Below, one piece after another: positions 1 through 5,694 of a stretch of DNA of 7,187 nucleotides (position 1 is its first letter; each line of letters opens with the position of its first letter). Position numbers and translations under genes: made by a program. The stretch is from an uncultured Clostridia bacterium. GTDB lineage: Bacteria > Bacillota > Clostridia > Oscillospirales > Ruminococcaceae. The notes beneath the pieces are model-generated. The model was not told where the DNA came from. It saw nothing but the letters and a program-made list of their open reading frames with translations, and made no database searches. Location: assembly GCA_947175655.1 (NCBI GenBank), contig CAMWNQ010000089.1, positions 1-7,187 on the forward strand. The letters are read 5' to 3'.

Positions 1-38
1 ATTAATAATAATGCCTAGTGCAGAATGGAGATTTAAAA

Positions 39-1001
39 ATGATAAAGAAAATTGGTATTTTAACAAGTGGCGGAGATGCGCCGGGAATGAATGCTGCAAT
101 AAGAGCTGTTGCAAGAGCAGCTATGAGTAAGGGTATGGAAGTTTACGGTATCCGCAGAGGTTATGTTGGACTTATCAGCGGTGATATATTTAAAATGGAC
201 GCAAGAAGTGTTTCTGACATTATCCACAGAGGCGGTACAATGCTCTTTACAGCAAGATGTCCTGAATTCAGAACAGAAGAAGGTATCAACAAGGCTAAAG
301 CTACTTGTGAAGAACTCGGACTTGAAGGTATTGTTGTAATCGGTGGTGACGGTTCATTCAGAGGAGCTGCTGACCTTTCAGCAAGAGGCATTCTCTGCGT
401 TGGACTTCCTGGTACTATTGACAATGATATTGCTTGTACTGATTACACTATCGGATATGATACAGCAATGAATACAGCTATGGAAATGGTAGACAAGCTT
501 CGTGATACATCACAGTCACACGACAGATGCAGTGTAGTTGAAGTTATGGGCAGAAATGCAGGATACATAGCTGTAAATACAGGTATTGCCTGCGGTGCAG
601 TTGAAGTTATCACAAAGGAAAAACCTTATGACCTTGATGCAATCGCTAAGAAGATGCTTGAAACAAAGGAACACGGTAAGGAAAACTTTGTAATCATCGT
701 TTCAGAAGGCGTTGGCAATGCTAATCAGATTGCACAGGTTCTTCAGGAAAAAACTCATATCGAATCAAGAGCTACTATTCTTGGACACGTTCAGAGAGGC
801 GGTTCACCAACACTTAGAGACAGAGTTGTTGCTACAAAGATGGGTTATCACGCTGTTGAACTTCTTGAACAGGGTATAGGCAACAGAGTTGTTGGTATGC
901 AGAAAGATGAAATTGTAGATTTTGATATTCAGGAAGCTCTCAGTATGAAGAAGCCTTATGAAGATGAACTTCACAGAATAGCAGAAGAACTTGCATTCTA
1001 A
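39..1001 (+). CDS. pfkA: ATP-dependent 6-phosphofructokinase
   Basis: This enzyme phosphorylates fructose 6-phosphate to fructose 1,6-bisphosphate with ATP, the committed step of glycolysis, in the cytoplasm as a homotetramer. The 320-residue product aligns without gaps through its N-terminal half to the remembered E. coli PfkA sequence, and its length is normal for the family. Visible motifs are the nucleotide loop G11-G12-D13-A14-P15-G16, GGDGS at 102-106, the catalytic PGTIDND at 124-130 (D128 as general base) and VVEVMGR near 170. Gly at 105 and Gly at 125 are the residues typical of ATP-using rather than pyrophosphate-using enzymes. R22 and R26 of the effector site are present, but the residue matching E. 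coli Arg54 is Ala with an Arg next to it, so allostery may differ. The ATG at 39 is chosen because GGAG (27-30) lies 8 bases upstream and the protein then begins MIKKIG like its relatives; an in-frame GTG at 18 is unlikely. Codon use is less AT-biased than in the downstream genes, as expected for a highly expressed gene. Confidence 0.97.
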   Translation: MIKKIGILTSGGDAPGMNAAIRAVARAAMSKGMEVYGIRRGYVGLISGDIFKMDARSVSDIIHRGGTMLFTARCPEFRTEEGINKAKATCEELGLEGIVVIGGDGSFRGAADLSARGILCVGLPGTIDNDIACTDYTIGYDTAMNTAMEMVDKLRDTSQSHDRCSVVEVMGRNAGYIAVNTGIACGAVEVITKEKPYDLDAIAKKMLETKEHGKENFVIIVSEGVGNANQIAQVLQEKTHIESRATILGHVQRGGSPTLRDRVVATKMGYHAVELLEQGIGNRVVGMQKDEIVDFDIQEALSMKKPYEDELHRIAEELAF

Positions 1002-1012
1002 TTAAACACGAT

Positions 1013-1040
1013 TATAAATTATGTACCCGCATAATTTATA
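1013..1040. repeat. Perfect 11-bp inverted repeat after pfkA
   Basis: The arms TATAAATTATG (1013-1023) and CATAATTTATA (1030-1040) are exact reverse complements around a 6-base loop TACCCG. It begins 11 bases after the pfkA stop and would form an 11-bp stem-loop in the transcript. It may act as a weak terminator or a 3' end stabiliser for pfkA mRNA, but the stem is almost all A-T and no T-run follows, so it is not a canonical intrinsic terminator. A possible promoter for the next gene overlaps it (TTGCAT at 991-996 and TATAAA at 1013-1018, 16-bp spacing), so an operator role cannot be excluded. The pairing is seen directly; the function is inferred. Confidence 0.5.
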
Positions 1041-1062
1041 AAATATATTAAAAACAAAACAA

Positions 1063-1159
1063 TCAGAGTAGAAAACTGTGCGTGAAGTGTTGTCGGACGG
1101 GGAGTTGCCGACAAACGAAAAGTTTAATGACTTGCGGTACAGTTTTCGCATCCCGCTGA
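1063..1159 (+). promoter_or_regulatory. THF riboswitch (class I) aptamer upstream of folT
   Basis: This RNA element senses tetrahydrofolate and related reduced folates. The fold can be drawn by hand. P1 is TCAG/CTGA (1063-1066 with 1156-1159). P2 is a perfect 9-bp helix (1071-1079 with 1139-1147). P3 is TTGTCGG/CCGACAA (1090-1096 with 1108-1114). A small hairpin AAGT/ACTT lies at 1120-1123 with 1130-1133. Unpaired stretches match the family as I remember it: AGAGTAG at 1065-1071, GCGTGAAGTG at 1080-1089, ACGAA at 1115-1119, GCGGT at 1134-1138 and GCATCC at 1148-1153. The long-range pseudoknot is also possible: GGGA in the P3 loop (1100-1103) with TCCC (1151-1154). The gene that follows is a folate ECF transporter subunit, the classic target of this riboswitch. 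The identification rests on these two independent lines of evidence. Confidence 0.92.
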
Positions 1160-1172
1160 ATGTATAACCTTT

Positions 1173-1234
1173 AAGCTCTTTGTAACAAAGACCTTTTGAT
1201 TATGCATAAAGCACTGGCTCGCATAATAAGGAGG
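1173..1234 (+). promoter_or_regulatory. Translational expression platform of the THF riboswitch
   Basis: The ribosome site AGGAGG of folT (1229-1234) can be partly sequestered: CCTT (1192-1195) plus ATTATGC (1199-1205) pair with GCATAAT (1221-1227) plus AAGG (1228-1231), leaving a 3-base bulge. A competing hairpin, AAGCTCTTTG (1173-1182) with CAAAGACCTT (1186-1195) and one C-C mismatch, uses the same CCTT bases and would release the ribosome site. The anti-SD word ACCTTT occurs twice (1167-1172 and 1191-1196). No strong T-run follows either hairpin, so control of translation is favoured over transcription termination. The pairings are visible; which state folate binding favours is not determined by inspection. 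Confidence 0.6.
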
Positions 1235-1242
1235 TAAAATTT

Positions 1243-1893
1243 ATGAAGAGCTTTTTATTATCATTTAAAGATTCTGCAAAGTCACTCAGTGACATCAGAA
1301 CTATCACCGTTACAGGTATGCTTCTAGCATTTGCCGTTGCAATACGTTCTCTCGGAATCCAGATTACACTTGATGCAAGAATAGTATTTACTTGCATTCC
1401 GATTTCAATCATAGCGATGCTTTATGGACCAGTTGTATGCGGTCTGTCAACGTTTGCGCTTGATATTATTGGATTTCTTATTGATAACAAATCCGCAAGA
1501 GGATACAGTATTGAACTTGCATTGGTAGTAATACTTTCCGGTATATTTTATGGTATTATTCTTTATAAAGCTGATATAAAATGCAGTAAAAGTAATATTA
1601 AGGGCAGTATTATAAGTATTTTAAAAATAATGCTTGCAAGAGGACTTGTTGTAGTAATATGTAATATGATTTTAAATTCATATTTTATTTACACACTTTA
1701 TATAAACAAAGATTTTTCAATATTTACTTCATATGACAATGCTGATATGATGAAACAGTTTATAACATGGTGGGTTACATCAAGACTTCCTAAGAACGTT
1801 ACATATCCTATAGATATTGTACTTTTAAGTATAGTTCTTCCAGCAGCAAATACAGCATATAAAAGTGTATTCAAACAAATTAAAAGCATATAA
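1243..1893 (+). CDS. folT: Folate-specific ECF transporter S component, FolT family
   Basis: This is the membrane substrate-binding (S) subunit of an energy-coupling factor transporter. It captures folate and works with the shared EcfA/EcfA'/EcfT module, which is not encoded here. The 216-residue protein is highly hydrophobic, with about six membrane segments (roughly 18-37, 46-60, 61-80, 88-108, 121-150 and 185-208). Family-like signatures are the N-terminal SAKSLSDIRT (11-20), the GPVVCGLSTFALDIIGF stretch (62-78), and RLPKN (181-185) before the last helix. It is somewhat longer than many FolT proteins; the extra residues fall around 150-180, between the last two helices. The ATG has AGGAGG (1229-1234) 8 bases upstream. 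The THF riboswitch in its leader independently supports folate as the substrate and predicts lower expression when reduced folates are abundant. It appears monocistronic, ending at a strong terminator. Confidence 0.9.
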   Translation: MKSFLLSFKDSAKSLSDIRTITVTGMLLAFAVAIRSLGIQITLDARIVFTCIPISIIAMLYGPVVCGLSTFALDIIGFLIDNKSARGYSIELALVVILSGIFYGIILYKADIKCSKSNIKGSIISILKIMLARGLVVVICNMILNSYFIYTLYINKDFSIFTSYDNADMMKQFITWWVTSRLPKNVTYPIDIVLLSIVLPAANTAYKSVFKQIKSI

Positions 1894-1900
1894 AATACAA

Positions 1901-1940
1901 AATTAAGGGGACTGACAAAAATCAGCCCCCAGTTTTTTAT
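1901..1940. terminator. Intrinsic terminator after folT, possibly bidirectional
   Basis: GGGGACTGA (1907-1915) pairs with TCAGCCCCC (1922-1930) with a single A-C mismatch around a CAAAAA loop, and six T follow at 1933-1938. It starts 14 bases after the folT stop. Read on the minus strand, the same hairpin is followed by TTAATTTT, so it may also end the convergent small gene, whose stop lies 58 bp away. Termination of folT is strongly supported; the reverse activity is weaker. Confidence 0.88.
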
Positions 1941-1987
1941 TCTTTTATTGATTAGCTATGATTTTATATGATATAATCCTGTTTTAA

Positions 1988-2146
1988 TTAGCAGCCACAG
2001 CCACAGCCGTTATCACAGCCACAGCCACAACCATTGTTATTTGCTAAAGTATTGTTGTTACAGCCACAACCACTGAAAAGAATGATGAAAAGAATTATAA
2101 GAAGAATAATCCACCAACAGCTATTTCCTTCAAAGCATCCACACAT
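1988..2146 (-). CDS. Cys-Gly-rich single-helix membrane microprotein (52 aa), function unknown
   Basis: This 52-residue product resembles no family whose function I can name. It has 11 cysteines (C2, C4, C10, C27, C29, C40, C42, C44, C48, C50, C52). The layout is a short Cys-containing head (MCGCFEGNSC), a membrane helix from W11 to about F24 made only of W, I, L and F, then SGCGC, an Asn-rich linker (30-38) and a GCGCGC-DN-GCGCGC tail ending at a terminal Cys. The gene is judged real because AAGGAG (2162-2157) lies 10 bases before the ATG, a promoter with 17-bp spacing lies upstream, a terminator lies downstream, and the composition makes biological sense. Paired cysteines on both sides of one helix suggest metal binding, disulfide cross-linking or a lipid- or envelope-anchored role, but all of these are inference. 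Small high-cysteine proteins of this general look occur in Clostridia with only placeholder names. The gene is transcribed away from the Clp gene. Confidence 0.8.
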   Translation of the reverse strand: MCGCFEGNSCWWIILLIILFIILFSGCGCNNNTLANNNGCGCGCDNGCGCGC

Positions 2147-2177
2147 AAATAAACAACTCCTTAAAAATAAATTTATT

Positions 2178-2204
2178 TGAAACAGAGTGTTTGAATCCGT
2201 TTCA
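2178..2204 (-). repeat. Imperfect inverted repeat in the microprotein leader
   Basis: TGAAAC (2178-2183) and GTTTCA (2199-2204) form exact arms. Pairing continues inward with G-C and A-T after one mismatch (2185-2186 with 2196-2197). It lies just downstream of the predicted transcription start of the microprotein gene (about 2206), so it could be a repressor operator or a 5' stem-loop in the mRNA. The symmetry is visible; the role is not known. Confidence 0.4.
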
Positions 2205-2212
2205 TAGTATAT

Positions 2213-2241
2213 ATTATGACAATTAAAAAAAAGTGTTACAA
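2213..2241 (-). promoter_or_regulatory. Sigma-A-like promoter of the microprotein gene
   Basis: On the minus strand, TTGTAA (2241-2236) and CATAAT (2218-2213) are separated by exactly 17 bp, giving a predicted start near 2206 and a leader of about 60 bases. The spacer contains a long T-run. This is a pattern match only; the spacing and both boxes are good for a housekeeping promoter. Confidence 0.6.
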
Positions 2242-2286
2242 TTTTTTGGGTAATAATTTGTTTCGACTGTTATCGCATTAATTTAA

Positions 2287-2295
2287 TGGCATAAT
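2287..2295 (+). promoter_or_regulatory. Extended -10 promoter candidate for the Clp gene
   Basis: TGG followed by CATAAT (2287-2295) fits an extended -10 element, placing the start near 2302 and leaving a 24-base leader before the ATG at 2326. No convincing -35 box lies at the right distance. I saw no CtsR heptad pair (GGTCAAA type) or CIRCE element in 2147-2325, so the usual stress regulators of clpC are not evident. Confidence 0.4.
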
Positions 2296-2325
2296 ATATT
2301 TATACATTAATACGGAGGTAAGATA

Positions 2326-4692
2326 ATGATGGTAAATTCTGAAAGGTTTACAAAAAGAGCAGTCAAAGTAATAGAAGGAGGTATTAAAATAGCATCTGAA
2401 CTTGGTCATACCTATGTAGGAAGTGAGCATATACTTTATGCTATAACAGATGAATCTGGTTCAAAGGCTGGAACGCTTTTAAAGAAATCAGGTGCGTCAA
2501 AAGATTCCGTTTGCGAAATGATAATAAATATGGTTGGACAAGGAATACAGTCAAGACTTTCAGAAAGGTATTTTACAACGGCTCTGAAAAATATACTTGA
2601 AGATTCCTTTGAAACTGCTGTTTTAGACCGTAAAAAGCAGGCATCTCCTGAACATATACTTATCGCACTTCTTAAAGACAGCTCTTGCAGTGCATATACT
2701 GTATTAAAAAAACTCGGAGTAAATATAAATAATCTTACTGATGGGCTTGAATGTGGGGCAATAGCTGAAATAAAAGAAGAAATAGCAGTATCTATGCAGC
2801 CAAAGCCTTCACAGTATCCCAATCTTTTTAAATATGGAAAAAATATTACTGATATTTTACTTCTGAAAAAATCCGAAAAGCTTATAGGCAGAGAATCAGA
2901 AATAGAAAGAGTTCTACAAATTCTTGCCCGAAAGACAAAAAACAATCCCTGTCTCATCGGAGAAGCCGGAGTAGGAAAAACTGCAATAGTTGAAGGTGTT
3001 GCCGAACTTTTTGTGAGAAATCTTGTGCCAGATGTTTTGAAGAATCAGTATATATTTTCACTGGATTTTACTGCACTTCTTTCCGGTGCAAAATATAGGG
3101 GGGATTTTGAAGAGCGTATAAAAGCCTGTATTGATGAAGCGGTTTCAGCAGGCAATATAATATTGTTTATAGATGAACTTCATACAATAGTAGGAGCAGG
3201 TGCGGCAGAAGGTGCTATAGATGCCGCAAATATTATGAAACCACAGCTTGCCAGAGGTGAACTCCAGATAATAGGTGCTACTACTTTTGAAGAGTATAGA
3301 AAAACTATTGAAAAAGATACAGCTCTTGAAAGACGTTTTCAGCCTGTATTGGTAAATGAACCGTCGGCAGATGAATGCATAGGGATAATAAGAGGAATCA
3401 AATCAAGTTATGAAAAGTTTCACAATGTTAGAATAAGCAGTAATATAATTAATCTTGCAGTTAATATGTCAATGCGATATATAAATGACAGATTTTTACC
3501 GGATAAGGCTATAGATGTACTTGATGAAGCCTGTGCCGGAGCAAAAATAAAAAACTGTTCCAGATATACAAAATTGAAATCTGATACTGATTTTATACAA
3601 ATTCCTGATGGTAAAATAACAGGAATTTTTAAAAACAATAATATACCAGAAGTAACCAGAGATGATATTTTATCTGTAATATCATTACGTACAGGAATAC
3701 CTCTTAAAAAAATTTCATTAGATGAGGGTGAAAGACTTAAAAAAATTTCTGAAAATCTCAGGTCAAAGATAATAGGTCACGACTATGCAATATCTAAAAT
3801 ATCACAGACTCTCTGCCGTGCAAAATCAGGACTTCAGGACGAAAACAGACCACTTGGTTCGTTTTTATTTGCAGGTCCTACCGGAGTAGGAAAAACTGCA
3901 CTTGCCAAAGCTCTTTCAGAGATATTATTTGGTTCTGAGGATAATATGATTAGAATAGATATGTCTGAATTTATGGAAAAACATTCAGTATCAAAAATTA
4001 TAGGAGCACCTCCAGGGTATGCAGGATATGATGACAATATAAGCATCTGTGAAAAAATACGCCGTAATCCATATTCTTTGGTATTATTTGATGAGATAGA
4101 AAAAGCACATAAAGATGTTCTTAATATATTATTGCAGATACTCGATGATGGCGTACTTACAGATTCTACAATGAGAAAGATAAGTTTCAGAAACTGCATC
4201 ATAATAATGACAAGCAATGCCGGAAGTGTTTCATCACATAAAAATACATCACTGGGATTTGAAAGACTTTCGCCAGAAGAAGATGATGAAAAGGCAGTTA
4301 AACGAGTAAAAGAATGTTTTTCACCTGAATTTATAAACAGAATTGATGAAATAATAGTATTCAATTCGCTTACATCAGATGATTTGATAAAAATAAGTAT
4401 GAATGAACTTGAAAATTTAAAGTCAAGAGCAGAAAGCATAGGTATAAATCTTATATTTTCTGATGAAATTGCCAATAAAATAGCATCTGCACGTGATACT
4501 GAAAAATACGGAGCAAGACCAATAAAACGTAATGTTACAGAACTTGTAGAAAATCAGCTTGCCTCTATGATTATAAGCAATCAGATAACCGAGGGAGATA
4601 CAGTGTATGTTATATTGAAAGATGATAAAATAGAAATTATGCTTTCTGAGGATATATATTATATGCCTGATAAATCAAAGTCAGGAGTATAA
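2326..4692 (+). CDS. Clp/HSP100 AAA+ unfoldase, ClpC/ClpA type, with shortened middle region
   Basis: This is a hexameric ATPase that unfolds proteins and feeds them to the ClpP protease. The 788 residues show a Clp N-domain with two repeats (about 1-145). First AAA+ module: Walker A GEAGVGKT at 212-219, pore loop KYRG at 256-259, Walker B with D283-E284, sensor GATT at 317-320 and ERRF at 335-338. Second module: Walker A GPTGVGKT at 517-524, pore loop GYAGY at 564-568, Walker B with D589-E590, TSN at 629-631, arginine finger R672 and sensor-2 GAR at 729-731. An LGF tripeptide at 643-645 sits where ClpC/ClpA carry the ClpP-docking loop; ClpB lacks it, so this is a protease partner. The stretch between modules (about 403-442) lacks the coiled-coil M domain and UVR motif of typical ClpC. 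GGAGG (2314-2318) supports the ATG at 2326, but the adjacent ATG at 2329 is equally possible. No ctsR, mcsA or mcsB neighbours are present. Its 3' end overlaps the opposing gene by 34 bp. Confidence 0.93.
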   Translation: MMVNSERFTKRAVKVIEGGIKIASELGHTYVGSEHILYAITDESGSKAGTLLKKSGASKDSVCEMIINMVGQGIQSRLSERYFTTALKNILEDSFETAVLDRKKQASPEHILIALLKDSSCSAYTVLKKLGVNINNLTDGLECGAIAEIKEEIAVSMQPKPSQYPNLFKYGKNITDILLLKKSEKLIGRESEIERVLQILARKTKNNPCLIGEAGVGKTAIVEGVAELFVRNLVPDVLKNQYIFSLDFTALLSGAKYRGDFEERIKACIDEAVSAGNIILFIDELHTIVGAGAAEGAIDAANIMKPQLARGELQIIGATTFEEYRKTIEKDTALERRFQPVLVNEPSADECIGIIRGIKSSYEKFHNVRISSNIINLAVNMSMRYINDRFLPDKAIDVLDEACAGAKIKNCSRYTKLKSDTDFIQIPDGKITGIFKNNNIPEVTRDDILSVISLRTGIPLKKISLDEGERLKKISENLRSKIIGHDYAISKISQTLCRAKSGLQDENRPLGSFLFAGPTGVGKTALAKALSEILFGSEDNMIRIDMSEFMEKHSVSKIIGAPPGYAGYDDNISICEKIRRNPYSLVLFDEIEKAHKDVLNILLQILDDGVLTDSTMRKISFRNCIIIMTSNAGSVSSHKNTSLGFERLSPEEDDEKAVKRVKECFSPEFINRIDEIIVFNSLTSDDLIKISMNELENLKSRAESIGINLIFSDEIANKIASARDTEKYGARPIKRNVTELVENQLASMIISNQITEGDTVYVILKDDKIEIMLSEDIYYMPDKSKSGV

Positions 4693-5549
4693 TCAGATAC
4701 AGCAGAAGATTTGTCCTGTGAAAAGCCATTTAGATTTAATTCAGATGCTTTTTTTAATATACTATTATATTCCATTTTTGTAATACGGCGGTTAAGTTCA
4801 GGATAGTTTTCTTTTACATTATCATTAGGTGTAAACTGACTCATAAGACTTATTAAAAAAGATTCGTTGGGAAGATTTTCAGAAATCCATTTTATAATAT
4901 TTCTTGAATCGTGTCTAAGATTTGGTATTGCAAGATGACGTATTATCATACCTTCCTGAAGTATATCATTATTGAATACAAGTTTTTTATGCTGGTCTGC
5001 CATTTCTTTCAGTGATGCTGAAACGTGTTCAAAATAATCAGGAATGCCTGAATACTTTAAAGCATATTTGTTGTCATAGTATTTAAAGTCTGGAAGATAT
5101 ATGTCAATATAACCTTTGAGAGCTTTTATAGTTTCTGGAAGTTCATAGCCTCCGCAGTTATATACTATCGGGATATTAAGTTTATGTTTTACAAGGTCAA
5201 GAGCCTTTATAATCTGATATACAAAGGGTGTCGGTGTGACAAGGTCAATGTTACACGCACCCTTTTCCTGTAGTTCAATAAAAATTTCAGAAAGACGATT
5301 TACAGATATTTCTTTTCCATAGTTGTCGTGACTTATTTTATAGTTCTGACAGTAACAGCATTTAAGATTACAGCCTGAAAAAAATATTGCCCCTGCACCG
5401 TTTTCACCGCATATGCAAGGTTCTTCCCATTTATGAAGATATGCTTTTGAAATATTTATTTTATCACCGCCACCACAGAAACCTCTGTATTGTGTACGGT
5501 CATTACCGCATTTGCGTGGACATACTTCACATTTTTCTAAATTAATCAC
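4659..5549 (-). CDS. Radical SAM protein, PflX/COG1313-like (pyruvate formate-lyase activase homologue)
   Basis: This is a probable cytoplasmic radical S-adenosylmethionine enzyme of 296 residues. The signature C60-x3-C64-x2-C67 binds the 4Fe-4S cluster that cleaves SAM, within SGCNLKCCYCQN. An N-terminal cysteine group (C7, C10, C14, C25) and C45/C47 precede it, as in the PflX branch of activase-like proteins, and could hold a second cluster or zinc. Further family-like stretches are TPTPFV, YNCGGYE, DIYLPDFKYYDN, IRHLAIPN and SLMSQFTP. The substrate is not known for this branch, so activation of pyruvate formate-lyase should not be assumed; no pfl gene is in view. The start is taken as GTG at 5549, which keeps the first Cys group near the N-terminus; its ribosome site is weak (AGGT about 11 bases upstream). 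The gene is divergent from the flavoprotein operon and convergent with clp, running 34 bp into it. Confidence 0.85.
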   Translation of the reverse strand: MINLEKCEVCPRKCGNDRTQYRGFCGGGDKINISKAYLHKWEEPCICGENGAGAIFFSGCNLKCCYCQNYKISHDNYGKEISVNRLSEIFIELQEKGACNIDLVTPTPFVYQIIKALDLVKHKLNIPIVYNCGGYELPETIKALKGYIDIYLPDFKYYDNKYALKYSGIPDYFEHVSASLKEMADQHKKLVFNNDILQEGMIIRHLAIPNLRHDSRNIIKWISENLPNESFLISLMSQFTPNDNVKENYPELNRRITKMEYNSILKKASELNLNGFSQDKSSAVSDYTPDFDLSGI

Positions 5550-5592
5550 TTTTAATCACAACCTGTTTTAAGATATTTTTATTTCAGAATTT

Positions 5593-5621
5593 ATTATATA
5601 TCAAAAGATTTGTCAAGTCAA
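5593..5621 (-). promoter_or_regulatory. Sigma-A promoter of the radical SAM gene
   Basis: On the minus strand, TTGACT (5621-5616) and a perfect TATAAT (5598-5593) are 17 bp apart. The predicted start is near 5586, giving a leader of about 37 bases. The boxes are close to consensus, so basal transcription should be strong. Confidence 0.75.
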
Positions 5622-5622
5622 C

Positions 5623-5651
5623 TTGTAAAAAAAGATTATGTATGCTATAAT
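5623..5651 (+). promoter_or_regulatory. Sigma-A promoter of the flavoprotein operon
   Basis: TTGTAA (5623-5628) and TATAAT (5646-5651) are 17 bp apart, with a TG two bases before the -10 box (TGC then TATAAT) adding extended -10 character. The start should be near 5658, leaving a leader of about 37 bases. Its -35 box is one base from the -35 box of the opposing promoter. Confidence 0.78.
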
Positions 5652-5694
5652 ATGATGTAGGAAAAATAAATATAAAAAAGTGCGGTGTAAAAAA

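Noticed and set aside
18..38. In-frame GTG at 18 as an upstream start for pfkA
   Set aside because: It would add seven residues absent from relatives, and the GGAG at 27-30 lies inside it and is correctly spaced for the ATG at 39.
39..1001. Pyrophosphate-dependent phosphofructokinase
   Set aside because: GGDGS with Gly at 105 and Gly at 125 is the ATP-type pattern; pyrophosphate enzymes have Asp and Lys there.
1991..2070. CRISPR-like or non-coding satellite repeat from the GCCACA units
   Set aside because: Units are only six bases with no spacers, and they fall exactly in frame as Gly-Cys codons of a small gene with ribosome site and promoter.
2147..2325. CtsR or CIRCE heat-shock operator upstream of the Clp gene
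   Set aside because: No GGTCAAA tandem heptads and no TTAGCACTC-type inverted repeat were found in the region.
2436..2957. Minus-strand 173-codon open frame inside the Clp gene
   Set aside because: It lies fully opposite well-conserved Clp coding sequence and gives a low-complexity Ser/Phe-rich product; it is an antisense shadow, as is the frame at 3834-4475.
2326..4692. ClpB-type disaggregase
   Set aside because: The long coiled-coil M domain is absent and an LGF ClpP-docking loop is present at residues 643-645.
4691..4760. Terminator for the Clp gene ending at the T-run 4748-4755
   Set aside because: The preceding bases form only a very weak stem, and the T-run is explained by Lys codons of the opposing radical SAM gene.
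5680..5694. GTG at 5680 as start of the HI0933-family gene
   Set aside because: The nearest ribosome-site-like AGG is 18 bases away, and the five added residues are not expected before the FAD motif.
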